Assembly (NCBI RefSeq): GCF_040611135.1
Contig: NZ_JBEXNL010000016.1
Coordinates: 46,284-110,283 of the forward strand
DNA length: 64,000 bases
Direction of reading: 5' to 3'
From: Tsukamurella sp040611135
Lineage (GTDB): Bacteria; Actinomycetota; Actinomycetes; Mycobacteriales; Mycobacteriaceae
The notes below the pieces were generated by a model. That model had not been told where the DNA came from. It searched no databases and was given only the letters and a program-made list of their open reading frames with translations. Below, piece after piece: positions 34,240-43,990 of the stretch. The position numbers and the translations under genes are program-made. Numbering within the stretch: position 1 is the stretch's first letter; each line of letters starts with the position of its first letter.

Positions 34240-34378
34240 GTATCGAACGTGCGACACGCCGCAACCCACCTTCCTCCGAGAATCTCGGCCCTCAGACCAG
34301 CTCGCGACCTGCGCCTACGCCACTCATTCGACCTGCCGCAAACGGCGAACCTCCACATGAGGGTTCGGTCCAACGTCG

Positions 34379-35593
34379 TCATCGTGCCGATGGCGGCCAG
34401 CTACCCACGCTCTGGAAGTACTGAGCCGCCTCGGGCTCGTCGACGTATTCGAGCAGTGTGCCGACTTCCGCGATCAGCACATGTTTCACATCGGCGGCGC
34501 TCGCGAAGAAGAACTCCCGACGCAGGTTCGCGTGGTTCAACCGCCGAGCCGCGAACGCCTCATGCAGGCGCGCCTCCAGTGTGACCGCATCGTCCGAGAA
34601 GTACAGCGCGTGAACGTCGAAGGGGAAGGGCACCGACGCACTCCCCAACTCGCGCACTCGGTCCATTGGATCGAGACGTCGCGTCATGCCGATCTTCACC
34701 ACGCCGGGCCCGAACGCTCCCTGATTGCTGATCACGTAGACATAGCCCGCTCTGATGTTGGCCTGCCGGTAGTCGTTGTCCTCGATGGCCGACTCGATCT
34801 CCGACAGCTTGTCCTGAATCCGCTGCCTGTCCGGCGCGTCGTCCGCTAGAGAATCCAGAACGTTCATGTAATGCGAGTGCTCTTTGTCCAATTTCTCACG
34901 CTGCGCCGCAAGCTCCTGCTCAACCTTGCGTTCCTCACGAAGCCGCTCCTTCTCCGCACGCTGCTCCTCGCGCTCCTGCTGAGCCTTCATGAGGTAGTCA
35001 GAGGTCAATTCCAACTCCTCGACCCTGAGTCGGTGGTAATCGTCAGAGACCCGCATCTCCATCATCGCGCCCAGCTTGGAGATCGCAGCCGCTGACTTCT
35101 CGAGGCGCCGCACCGCGGTTTCAAGATTGCCCGCGCGGATCGTCCTCACACAGATATCCGCCTCAGCGTTGTACGCACGCAGCATGAGCTTCGAGAACTC
35201 CGCTGTCATCTTCCTGCCCTTGGCGAGGGAATTGTTGTAACTGAACATGTCCGATGCGATGATGGCGGTCCCCCGCTTGACCTCGTCCTTCACCGCCGCC
35301 TGAATCGCGCTCAGTCGATCGCGATATGCGACGGCATCGTCGAGTCGGTGCCGGTACTGGTAGATACCGACCTCTTGCAGAACCCGGCGGTCATCCGTCT
35401 CGACCACGTCATCGATTCCCGTTCCTGAACCGGGCACGCGGGAAACAGTCCCCGCACACGGGGCGTCGGACGCACGAGCCTTCTCCAACGCCCCTTCGAG
35501 CTCCGCGATCCTCTCAACGTATGCCGCTGCCTCGCGCTCCTTCACCACCAACTGTTCTCGAAGTATCCGCAACACTCCGTCGAGATCACTCAT
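34379..35593 (-). CDS. DUF4041 and T5orf172 (GIY-YIG-like) nuclease protein
   Basis: A 404-residue protein. A short N-terminal coiled coil (1-45) precedes a DUF4041 domain (about 70-195, with KMTAEFSKLMLRAYNAEAD), a charged coiled coil (200-275) and a C-terminal T5orf172/MUG113 domain (about 283-367) with YVYVISN, VVKIGMTRR, DRVRELG, a conserved LEARLHEAF and RREFF. T5orf172 is a GIY-YIG-type nuclease domain found in phages and mobile DNA. G+C is visibly lower than around it. It is preceded, 13 bases away, by a coiled-coil protein on the same strand. ATG 35593 is preferred; an in-frame GTG nine codons upstream overlaps that gene. Possible defence function is inference. Confidence 0.82.
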   Translation of the reverse strand: MSDLDGVLRILREQLVVKEREAAAYVERIAELEGALEKARASDAPCAGTVSRVPGSGTGIDDVVETDDRRVLQEVGIYQYRHRLDDAVAYRDRLSAIQAAVKDEVKRGTAIIASDMFSYNNSLAKGRKMTAEFSKLMLRAYNAEADICVRTIRAGNLETAVRRLEKSAAAISKLGAMMEMRVSDDYHRLRVEELELTSDYLMKAQQEREEQRAEKERLREERKVEQELAAQREKLDKEHSHYMNVLDSLADDAPDRQRIQDKLSEIESAIEDNDYRQANIRAGYVYVISNQGAFGPGVVKIGMTRRLDPMDRVRELGSASVPFPFDVHALYFSDDAVTLEARLHEAFAARRLNHANLRREFFFASAADVKHVLIAEVGTLLEYVDEPEAAQYFQSVGSWPPSAR

Positions 35594-35606
35594 CGCCGCG
35601 GGCCTC

Positions 35607-36896
35607 TCATCCACGGACACCGCGTGAGTTCACAACTGGCACCAGCTCATGAGGATTCTTTGATACACCGGCTCGGAGATGCTGCAGAGTCGCGCTCGCT
35701 TCCACATTGGCGAGGTCCAACGGATCGAACGACGCTCGATCGACCGCGAGTTCCACGAGCACCGGTGCGACGACATGCCCCGTCGCAGGATCGACCCCCT
35801 CCGTGTCGACCGTCAATGAGATCGTCTGCACCAATCGCTCCCGATCCGACTCGAAGACCTCATGCACGCTCCGGATCGCAACGTCCGCGACCGCCTTCGC
35901 GTACCGGTCCTTCCTCGCCTTCTGCGACAACGGGCTCGCGACGATCGAGTCGGTCGATTTGACGTACCTGAAGGTCTTCTCCGCCGGCAAATCCGACGGA
36001 TGGGGAATCGTGACCCGCAATCTCAACTCGTGCGAGCCGCCGTCGAAGCCGAAATCGTGCGTCACCGGAAAACACTCCGGGTACACCGAATTCGACAGAA
36101 CGATCCCCAGGAACTCCTCGACGGCCCAAGCCTCGCGGTCTTGAAGGGCCATCATCAACCTTTCGAGTTTCACATTGGTCTCCAACGCGGCGCGCCTCCT
36201 CTCGAGGAACATCGCCTCGTGCTCCTCCTGCGCCGCACGTAACGCGCGTTCTCTGTCAACCTCACGCTGTCGGTGCTCGTCCTGGGCCCGTCGTTCAGCC
36301 TCCTCGCGCGCCGCGAGCTGTTGACGCCATACGTGCTGCGCCTGTTCGAACGCGTGCCGAGCCGCGGTCACCTCCTGGGCATGTCTCTTCCTCCCACCGA
36401 ACGAGGCCGCAAGACCGGTCGGCGCCTCAGGTGCGACGTACACGGGCTGCTGTGGGAACGGCAGCGCGGCGGGAGGCGGGACCGGAGTCGTGAGATCGGG
36501 GCGCTCGAACGGCACCGAGACCACCGACTGGCGCAGGCCGGCGAGGTCGATGAAGTCGTCAACCTCCAGGGTCGCCGCGAGTAGCGAGTCGATCTGATCG
36601 GCCTGCGAGCTCAGTTCAGCATTCATCAACTCGACTTCGGTGCGCCGAGCATCATCGTAGGCGCGCCGGCGGTTCTTTTCCTCGAGGGCTACAGCCGCCG
36701 CATCACGACGAGCCTGAGCGGCTCTGGCGCGTTCGTACTGTGCCTGGACCCTGAGGTACTCACGCTGCGCACGTTCATGTTCCCGAACTGCTCTGTTGTG
36801 TGCCTGTGCTGCGACCCGCTCGCGTTGACGCTGCCTCTGCTCAGCCAGTCGAGCCTGATGTTGCAACTCCGCGAAGAACCCCCGCCTCTTGCCCAT
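35607..36896 (-). CDS. Coiled-coil protein resembling the sensor half of Mrr-type restriction proteins
   Basis: A 429-residue protein. MGKRRGFFAELQHQARLAE opens a long Gln/Arg/Glu/Ala-rich helical region (1-110) and a second charged helix region (about 185-255). The C-terminal half (about 265-425) is globular, with FRYVKSTDSIVASPLSQ, VADVAIRSVHEVFESDR and LDLANVEASATLQHLRAGVS. From memory this layout matches the N-terminal part of Streptomyces proteins that end in an Mrr catalytic domain; here the protein stops where that domain would begin. GGGGAG sits six bases before ATG 36896. The next gene is a T5orf172 nuclease protein, which may replace the missing nuclease. Confidence 0.6.
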   Translation of the reverse strand: MGKRRGFFAELQHQARLAEQRQRQRERVAAQAHNRAVREHERAQREYLRVQAQYERARAAQARRDAAAVALEEKNRRRAYDDARRTEVELMNAELSSQADQIDSLLAATLEVDDFIDLAGLRQSVVSVPFERPDLTTPVPPPAALPFPQQPVYVAPEAPTGLAASFGGRKRHAQEVTAARHAFEQAQHVWRQQLAAREEAERRAQDEHRQREVDRERALRAAQEEHEAMFLERRRAALETNVKLERLMMALQDREAWAVEEFLGIVLSNSVYPECFPVTHDFGFDGGSHELRLRVTIPHPSDLPAEKTFRYVKSTDSIVASPLSQKARKDRYAKAVADVAIRSVHEVFESDRERLVQTISLTVDTEGVDPATGHVVAPVLVELAVDRASFDPLDLANVEASATLQHLRAGVSKNPHELVPVVNSRGVRG

Positions 36897-37002
36897 CCAC
36901 ATCTCCCCGTTGATCACCCGGTCGCGGTTCCGCGCCGGGATATTCAGGCATACCGCAGCGCACCGGGCGGCGAAGCGGATCAACAGAAAACGTCCGGAAA
37001 CA

Positions 37003-37042
37003 GACGGTGACCGCCCATCGGAAACGAGGGGCGGTCACCGTC
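37003..37042 (-). terminator. Terminator after the oxidoreductase gene
   Basis: Perfect 14-bp inverted repeat GACGGTGACCGCCC (37003-37016) / GGGCGGTCACCGTC (37029-37042) with a 12-base loop, 17 bases after the stop codon of the oxidoreductase gene. Confidence 0.85.
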
Positions 37043-37058
37043 GAACAGGGAACGGGCG

Positions 37059-40000
37059 TTACCAGCCCAGCTTCTCCAGCTGCGCCTGGACCGCGGCGCG
37101 GTACTTCTCGACGTTGCCGGTCTTGACCGACTCGTAGCCGCGGACCATGTCCGGCAGCTCGGCGAGGGCGACGACCTGTTGACGCTGATCCTCGGCGACC
37201 CGACCGCCCTCGGCGGCGGCGATCATCAGGCCCACCAGCGCGCGGTACTCGGCGACGAGCGTGCGCTCCATCTTCCGCATCTCGGTCATGCCGAAGAAGT
37301 CGAGCTTGGTGCCGCGCAGGCGCTTCATCTTCGCCAGCGTCTTCATGCCCGGGTTCACCCACTCGCCCAGCGCGAGCTTGTTCTTCAGGCCCATCTCGCG
37401 CAGCGTCGGCGGATGCAGGCGGATCGCCTTCTTCGCATCGGCACCGAACTCGTCGGCCACCGTCGCCGCGAAGCCGGCGTCCTGCGACAGGCGGGCCACC
37501 TCGTACTCGTCCTTGTAGGCCATCAGCTTGTGCAGGTTGTGCGCGACAGCGGCAGTGAGATCCTCCGAACCCCAGGACTTCTCGGCACGGAACACGCGAG
37601 CGACATCGTCCATGTAGCGCTCGGCGTAGGCCTTGTCCTGGTACGCGACCAGCTCGTCGACGCGCAGCGCCACCTGGCGGAGCACCTCGGGCGAGGCACC
37701 GTCGAGCTTGGCGGCCTGCGCCGACGCGTACGCGCTCGCCGCGACCGGAGCGGGCAGCGGATGCAGCGCATCGATCGCGGCCTGGACGCCGGCCGGGTCG
37801 GAGACCGACTGACGGCCGCGACGGAAGGCCTGCAGGTTCTTCTCCACGGCCACGCCGTTGAGCTCGATGGCGCGCTCCAGCGACGCCGAGCTGATCGGCA
37901 GTGCACCGGTCTGGAACGCGGCCCCCACCATGAACAGGTTGGCGTACTGCTCGTCGCCGAACAGCTGCAGCGTCAGGTCGCCCGGGTCGAGGTAGACGGT
38001 GCGCAGCGACGCCCGGTCGATCGCCTGGTGGATGCTCCGCGAGTCCGGGTACCCCACGGACGTGTCGATCACCATCTGGCCCGTGGGCACCTCGGTGGTC
38101 GAGACGATCGAGGTGGTGCGCTCGGGCGAGGCCACCTTGAGGTTCGCCGGGTCGACGCCGACCAGGCTGTCGCAGGACAGGTACACGTCGCAGTCACCGG
38201 AAGCGACCTTCGCCGCCTGATCGACGTACGTGGCGGAGACCTTGATGTCCGAGACCACGGCGCCGCCCTTCTGCGCCATGCCGGTCATGTCGACGGTGCG
38301 CGCCGAGTGGCCGTCGAGCACGGTGGCGGTGGCCATGATCTGCGAGACCGTGACCACGCCCGTGCCGCCGATGCCGGTGACGCGGATGGCCATGCCGTCC
38401 GCCTCCCGCCGGGCCTTCTTCGGCTGCGGGATCGACTCGGCCGAGATGTCGGGCACCGACTTGCGGACCTTGCCCTGCGAACCGGGCGTGACCGTCACGA
38501 AGGATGGGCAATCGCCCTTGAGGCACGAGAAGTCGAGGTTGCAGGAACTCTGGTCGATCCGCGTCTTGCGGCCGAACTCGGTCTCCACGGGGTGCACGGA
38601 CAGGCAGTTGCTCTTCTGGCCGCAGTCGCCGCAACCCTCGCAGAGGCGCTCGTTGATCACGACGCGCTGGTTCGGCGTGGGGTACTTGTCGCGCTTGCGC
38701 TTGCGCCGCTTCTCGGCGGCGCAGTACTGGTCGTGCACGAGGACCGTGACGCCCGGCACCTCGGCCAGTTCGCGCTGCACGTCGAGCATGTCGGCGCGAT
38801 CGCGCACCTCGATGCCCTTGGGCAGGCCCACCGCGGTCTGCTTCGGGTTGTCGGAGGTGACGATGATCTTGGCGACCCGCTCGGCCTGCAGCAGCGCGCA
38901 GATCTGCGGCAGCGACATCTGGCCCACCGGATCTTGGCCGCCGGTCATGGCGACGGTGCCGTTGAACAGCAGCTTGTAGGTGATCCGCTCCCCCGAGGCC
39001 ACCGACTGGCGCAGCGCCAGCGAGCCCGAGTGCATGAAGGTGCCGTCGCCGATGTTCTGCACGAAGTGCTTCTCGTCGACGAAGGGCGCCATACCGACCC
39101 ACTGCGCACCCTCGCCGCCCATCTGGCTGACGCCGGTCACCTCGCCCACCTGCTGCGGGTCCATGAGCAGCACCATCGCGTGGCAGCCGATGCCGGCGCC
39201 GACGAGCGTGTCGTCGGTGACCTTGGTGGAGGTGTTGTGCGGGCAGCCGGAGCAGAAGTACGGGCTGCGCGCGGCCAGCGGCAGCTCGATCCGGGTGCGC
39301 ACCTGCGCCTTGCGATCGAGCCAGTCCTTCGCGGCGGCCACGCCGTGGACGCGCGCGAGCCGCGCGGCCAGACCGCGGGAGACCGAGTCCACGTCCAGCT
39401 CGCCGAAGCGGGAGAACAGGGTGGAGCCGTCCTCGTGGGTCTTGCCCACGATGTTCGGCGCGCCCGGGTGGCGGAAGAGGATGTCGCGCATCATCGTCTC
39501 GAGGAAGTCGCGCTTCTCCTCGACGACGATGACCTCGTCGAGCCCGTCGATGAACTCGTGCAGGATCTGCCGCTCGAACGGGTAGACCATGCCCATCTTG
39601 AGGATGCGGATGCCGAGCCGGTTGAGCTCGTCGTCCTCGATGCCGATGAGGCGCAGCGACTCCCGCACGTCAAGGTACGTCTTGCCGGCGCAGACGATGC
39701 CGATCCGGTCGTCGCTCGAACGCACCGTGATCCGGTTGAGCCGATTGATCCGGGCGTACTCCGTGGCCCGCGGCATGCGGACCGTGAGCTGGTTCTGCTC
39801 GAGCTCCATGAGCTTCGCGCCCAGCAGCTGGCCCGACGGGACGTGCGGGCTGGTGCCCAGATCCCCGTAGACGGGCAGGATGCGGTCGGGGTGCACGTCG
39901 GCGGTCGACGAGCCGTCCGCGACGTGCGCGGAGATCTTCAGCGAGGTCCACAGCCCGGAGACGCGGGACATGATCGCGGCGTGCACGCCCAGGTCGAGGA

Positions 40001-40649
40001 TGTCCTGCGAGTCCGCCGGGTACAGGATCGGGATGTAGAGGTCGGCCAGTGCCATCTCGGAGGCGCAGGGCACCGTCGAGCTCTTGGCCCCCGGATCGTC
40101 GCCGACGAGGGCGACGGCGCCGCCCGTGGGGTGAGTGCCGATCATGTTGGCGTGCCGCAGCGCGTCGGTCGCGCGGTCGAGGCCCGGCGCCTTGCCGTAC
40201 CAGTAGCCGGTGACGCCGTCGAGGCCGCGAGCGAGATGCCCCACCTGTGCGGCGATCTGGGAGCCCATGACGGAGGTGGCGGCGAGCTCCTCGTTGAGCC
40301 CGGGGCGGTGCACCGTGTCGAAGTCCTTCAGGTACTTGCCGCGCTTGGCGATCTCGAGGTCGTAACCGGCGAGCGGCGAGCCCTCGTAGCCCGAGATGAA
40401 CGAACCCGTCTTCAGGTTCTGCCGGCGGTCCAGGCGAGCCCGGTCGCGCACCATGCGGACGAGGGCCTGAATGCCCGTGAGGTAGATCGTGCCCTCTTCG
40501 CGCGTGTACCGATCATCCAGCGAGAAGGACTGCACGGCGGCCGACTGCCCGCCCCGAGGGTCCGCGTCGTGCTGACCTTCGGCGGCCTCACCGGCTGTGC
40601 CGGGAAGCTTGTCGATCGGCGAATTGGCGTCAAGGGTCACTGAAACCAC
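37059..40649 (-). CDS. Fused indolepyruvate ferredoxin oxidoreductase (2-oxoacid oxidoreductase)
   Basis: A protein of about 1196 residues that joins all parts of a 2-oxoacid:ferredoxin oxidoreductase. The N-terminal pyrimidine-like domain includes TGSFISGYEGSPLAGYD. The thiamine-diphosphate part has YFCSGCPHNTSTK (about 466) and NIGDGTFMHSG, then an iron-sulfur segment CEGCGDCGQKSNC (about 670), and a gamma domain starts at VTGIGGTGVVTVSQIMA (about 756). It oxidises arylpyruvates or related 2-oxoacids to acyl-CoA. GTG 40649, six bases after GAGAAAG, is the best start; TTG 40664 and GTG 40640 are possible. A terminator follows. Confidence 0.88.
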   Translation of the reverse strand: MVSVTLDANSPIDKLPGTAGEAAEGQHDADPRGGQSAAVQSFSLDDRYTREEGTIYLTGIQALVRMVRDRARLDRRQNLKTGSFISGYEGSPLAGYDLEIAKRGKYLKDFDTVHRPGLNEELAATSVMGSQIAAQVGHLARGLDGVTGYWYGKAPGLDRATDALRHANMIGTHPTGGAVALVGDDPGAKSSTVPCASEMALADLYIPILYPADSQDILDLGVHAAIMSRVSGLWTSLKISAHVADGSSTADVHPDRILPVYGDLGTSPHVPSGQLLGAKLMELEQNQLTVRMPRATEYARINRLNRITVRSSDDRIGIVCAGKTYLDVRESLRLIGIEDDELNRLGIRILKMGMVYPFERQILHEFIDGLDEVIVVEEKRDFLETMMRDILFRHPGAPNIVGKTHEDGSTLFSRFGELDVDSVSRGLAARLARVHGVAAAKDWLDRKAQVRTRIELPLAARSPYFCSGCPHNTSTKVTDDTLVGAGIGCHAMVLLMDPQQVGEVTGVSQMGGEGAQWVGMAPFVDEKHFVQNIGDGTFMHSGSLALRQSVASGERITYKLLFNGTVAMTGGQDPVGQMSLPQICALLQAERVAKIIVTSDNPKQTAVGLPKGIEVRDRADMLDVQRELAEVPGVTVLVHDQYCAAEKRRKRKRDKYPTPNQRVVINERLCEGCGDCGQKSNCLSVHPVETEFGRKTRIDQSSCNLDFSCLKGDCPSFVTVTPGSQGKVRKSVPDISAESIPQPKKARREADGMAIRVTGIGGTGVVTVSQIMATATVLDGHSARTVDMTGMAQKGGAVVSDIKVSATYVDQAAKVASGDCDVYLSCDSLVGVDPANLKVASPERTTSIVSTTEVPTGQMVIDTSVGYPDSRSIHQAIDRASLRTVYLDPGDLTLQLFGDEQYANLFMVGAAFQTGALPISSASLERAIELNGVAVEKNLQAFRRGRQSVSDPAGVQAAIDALHPLPAPVAASAYASAQAAKLDGASPEVLRQVALRVDELVAYQDKAYAERYMDDVARVFRAEKSWGSEDLTAAVAHNLHKLMAYKDEYEVARLSQDAGFAATVADEFGADAKKAIRLHPPTLREMGLKNKLALGEWVNPGMKTLAKMKRLRGTKLDFFGMTEMRKMERTLVAEYRALVGLMIAAAEGGRVAEDQRQQVVALAELPDMVRGYESVKTGNVEKYRAAVQAQLEKLGW

Positions 40650-40813
40650 CGTGCTTTCTCTCAAGTGCGCCTGCTCCAGGGGTGTCGGAACGCAGCGCGG
40701 GCTGTGTCGGTGGTCACAGCCTAACGTCTGATGCGGCAGTTTTCACAGCCCTCTCCGCAGACTCGCCGTGGGCGCACCGGATCGCGGGGCACGGGCCGAT
40801 ACCCTCAGTGATC

Positions 40814-43800
40814 GTGAACCTCCGAACCGCCCGGATCGCCGCCGTCGTGACCGGCCTGCTCGGCCTCGTGCTGGCGATCGCCACGCCGCTGCTGCCGATC
40901 AAGCAGACCGCCGTGACGATCGACTGGCCGCAGTCCGGCTCGCTCGCACCGGTCACGGCACCGCTGACGATGTACAAGCCGCTCGAGGTCGACCTGACCG
41001 TGCCGTGCGCGGTCGCGGCGGCGGCACCGTCGGGCAAGGAGACCGTGCTCGCGGCCACGACGCCCCCTCCCGCCGGGGACCGCGCGCGCACCGTCGGCCT
41101 GTTCGTGACGGTCGACGGCGAGGGGCTGACGGTCCGCTCGCGGGGCGCGCTGGTGGGCACCGTCCCGCGGGCCGACCTGGCGCACTGCGAGAAGGCCTCG
41201 GTGTCGATCGACGCGGATCGCGCGGTCACCGTCGTCGATGCGAAGCGGACCGAGGTGCCCGGCGACCTGCGCCCGCAGGTGGTCGGCGTGTTCTCGGACC
41301 TCCCCGCGGACCTGCAGGGCGCCAAGCCCTCGATGCACATCGCGGTCGACTCGCGCTACACCTCCTCACCGTCGACGCTCAAGGGCGTCGCGATCCTGGT
41401 CGGCGTGCTGTGCGTACTGATCTCGCTGTTCGCGCTGGCGCTGCTGGATCGCGCGGACGGCCGCCGCAGCACGCACCTCATCCCCCGACGGTGGCTGCAC
41501 GTGCGGCTCGCGGACGCGGCGGTGGTCGGCAGCCTGCTGGTCTGGCACATCATCGGGGCGCCCACCTCCGACGACGGCTACATCCTGGGGATGATCAAGG
41601 CCGCGCCGCACTCCGGCTACATGCCCGAGGTGTTCCGCTACTACGACGCCCCCTACGCACCGTTCGGCATGCCCTTCTACGTGGTCTCGTGGATGGCGGA
41701 GCTGAGCGTGTCCAGCCCGTGGCTGCGCCTACCCGCGCTGTTGTCCGGCATCCTGGCCTGGTTCCTGCTCTCGCGGGAGGTCCTGCCCCGACTCGGGCTC
41801 AGCAAGCGCCGCGCGCCGACGGACTACTCCCGCGCGCTGTGGGCGGCCGCCGCGGTGTTCACGCTGTTCTGGCTGACCTACAACCCGGGCCTGCGTCCGG
41901 AGCCGATCGTCGCGCTGGGCACCGTCGTCACCTGGTGCCTGGTGGAACGCACCGTCGCGACCCGCAGGCTCGCGCCCGCGGGCATCGGCCTGGTCGTCGC
42001 GGGGCTCACGTTGTCCGCGGCACCGACGGGCAGTTTCGCCTTCGTGGTCTTCCTCGTGGCGGCGGCGCCGCTGTGGCAGGCCGTCCGATCCCATGTCTCG
42101 GTCAACGGGTGGGCCGCGTCGCTGCTGCCACTGGCCGCGGCCGGGGCGTCCGTGCTGTACCTGATCTTCGCCGACCACGGCCTCGTGGAGATGCTGCAAT
42201 CCACGACGTTGCTCGGCGATGTGGGCCCGAGTGAGCAGTGGCACCGCGAGATCATCCGGTACGAGGCCCTCTTCCAGCAGAACCCCAACGGTTCGGTGGC
42301 CCGACGGTTCGCCATGCTCGCGATGTTCCTGTCCGCCGCGCTCACGGCGACGATGCTGCTGTGGCGCCGCCGGATCCCCGGCATCGCGTCCGGTCCCGCG
42401 CGGCGGGTGGTCGCCGCGATCGGCGTCTCGCTGCTGGTGATGGCGTTCAACCCGACCAAGTGGACGCACCACTTCGGGGCGTTCGCGACGCTCGGTGCCA
42501 TGGCCGCGGCGATCGCGGTGGTCGCGGTGCGGCCGCGCGCGATCCGGCGCCCGCAGCTGCGCCTGCTCGTCCTCGCGGCGACGGCCGGCTGCGCGACGCT
42601 GGCGTTCGAGTCGACCAACGGCTGGTTCTACCCCGGCAACTTCGGCATTCCATGGGGCGGCACCGAACCCGTGGTGGCCGGGATCAAGCTGGCGAACGTC
42701 TTCGGGGCGATCACGGTGGTCCTGCTGCTCGCCGCTCTCGTCGTGCACGTGACGGGATGGACGCCGCGCCTGCCCGACCTCGGCGGTCCGGCGGGCAGGA
42801 GGCCGCAGGCCGCCCGCGGGATGTCGCGACTACCCGGGTTCGCCACGCCGATCACGCTGGTCGCGGTCCTCATCCTGGCGATGATCGGTGCCACCAATGC
42901 CGCGTCGATCATGATCCAGCGGCCCGCGTACTCGTACGGGCAGCAGAACCTGCGCTCGCTCGCCGGGAACCCGTGCGGCATGGCCGACGAGGTGCTCGTG
43001 GAGCGCGACGCCACCGCCGGCGTCCTCACGCCGCTCGGGAACGCCCGCGATCCGCTGGTCGGCGAGCAGAACGCGAACTTCACGCCGAACGGCATCGCGG
43101 GAAGCTTCTCGTCGAGCTCGCGCGGCGCGGCCGACCTGGTGCGTACCGGCGATGCCGACAACACGCCGTCGAACACCGGCGGCACCGGCGGTGGCACACT
43201 CGACAAGCCCGGCGTCAACGGCTCGACAGCGGCCCTGCCCTTCGGACTGGACCCGGCGCGGGTCCCGATGGTCGGCAGCCGGCAGACCGGCGTCCAGCGT
43301 TCCGCGAACGCGACCTCGAGCTGGTACGCCCTGCCCGCGGGCGGGGTCGACCGACTGTTGACGATCAGCGTCGCCGGCCGGTTCGGCCCCGCGGACCTGC
43401 AGCTCGAATTCGGCACGGGCACCGGCACGATCACTCCCGCAGGAATGGTGATCCCGATCGACATCGGCCCCGCCCCCGCATGGCGCAACATGCGCGTACC
43501 GTCGGCGATGATCCCGCGGGACGCCACGGCGGTCCGGGTGGTCGCGAACATCAGCGCACCGTCGGAGAACACCTGGGTGGCCTACACGCCGCCGCGCGCA
43601 CCGAAGCTCGAAACGCTGCAGCAGTTGCTCGGCGACGAACCGACCCTCGTCGACTGGGGCGCCGGCATCGGCTTCCCCTGCCAGCGCCAGTGGCGGGAGA
43701 ACGGCGGCGTGGCGGAGCTACCGAAGTGGCGGATCCTGCCCGAGCGCGACCTCGCCGCCGCGGCGACCACGACGTGGGAGGGCGGCGATGCCGGCGGCCC

Positions 43801-43990
43801 GTTGGGCTGGGCGCTCCTGCTCGCCACCGCACAGACGGTGCCGACCTACCTGAACAACGATTGGGGCCGGGAGTGGGGCGCGCTGGAGCGGTACGTGCCG
43901 TACGTCGACGCTCCGGCCGCGCAGGTGGGCCGCACGGACGTCATCCGGTCCGGGCTGTGGTCGCCGGGGAAGACGCCGCAGCAGAAGTAG
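40814..43990 (+). CDS. Emb-type arabinosyltransferase (GT-C, cell-wall arabinan)
   Basis: A protein of about 1058 residues with the Emb layout: N-terminal helix, periplasmic domain with LRPQVVGVFSDLP (about 152-164), the catalytic loop APTSDDGYILGMIKAAPHSGY with D253/D254, about 13 membrane helices, and a C-terminal extracytoplasmic carbohydrate-binding region (about 680-1058). Emb enzymes polymerise arabinofuranose from decaprenyl-phosphoarabinose into arabinogalactan or lipoarabinomannan and are the ethambutol targets. A single emb gene here, away from any emb cluster in view, is notable. GTG 40814 is preferred, eight bases after TACCCT; a GTG two codons earlier is possible. Confidence 0.92.
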   Translation: MNLRTARIAAVVTGLLGLVLAIATPLLPIKQTAVTIDWPQSGSLAPVTAPLTMYKPLEVDLTVPCAVAAAAPSGKETVLAATTPPPAGDRARTVGLFVTVDGEGLTVRSRGALVGTVPRADLAHCEKASVSIDADRAVTVVDAKRTEVPGDLRPQVVGVFSDLPADLQGAKPSMHIAVDSRYTSSPSTLKGVAILVGVLCVLISLFALALLDRADGRRSTHLIPRRWLHVRLADAAVVGSLLVWHIIGAPTSDDGYILGMIKAAPHSGYMPEVFRYYDAPYAPFGMPFYVVSWMAELSVSSPWLRLPALLSGILAWFLLSREVLPRLGLSKRRAPTDYSRALWAAAAVFTLFWLTYNPGLRPEPIVALGTVVTWCLVERTVATRRLAPAGIGLVVAGLTLSAAPTGSFAFVVFLVAAAPLWQAVRSHVSVNGWAASLLPLAAAGASVLYLIFADHGLVEMLQSTTLLGDVGPSEQWHREIIRYEALFQQNPNGSVARRFAMLAMFLSAALTATMLLWRRRIPGIASGPARRVVAAIGVSLLVMAFNPTKWTHHFGAFATLGAMAAAIAVVAVRPRAIRRPQLRLLVLAATAGCATLAFESTNGWFYPGNFGIPWGGTEPVVAGIKLANVFGAITVVLLLAALVVHVTGWTPRLPDLGGPAGRRPQAARGMSRLPGFATPITLVAVLILAMIGATNAASIMIQRPAYSYGQQNLRSLAGNPCGMADEVLVERDATAGVLTPLGNARDPLVGEQNANFTPNGIAGSFSSSSRGAADLVRTGDADNTPSNTGGTGGGTLDKPGVNGSTAALPFGLDPARVPMVGSRQTGVQRSANATSSWYALPAGGVDRLLTISVAGRFGPADLQLEFGTGTGTITPAGMVIPIDIGPAPAWRNMRVPSAMIPRDATAVRVVANISAPSENTWVAYTPPRAPKLETLQQLLGDEPTLVDWGAGIGFPCQRQWRENGGVAELPKWRILPERDLAAAATTTWEGGDAGGPLGWALLLATAQTVPTYLNNDWGREWGALERYVPYVDAPAAQVGRTDVIRSGLWSPGKTPQQK

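Larger units (their letters stand above)
34060..34378. other. Intergenic region between recA and the nuclease cassette
   Basis: A 319-base non-coding stretch. The half nearest recA holds two promoters and one LexA box. From about 34240 to 34378 I see no gene, repeat or clear hairpin. Confidence 0.6.
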
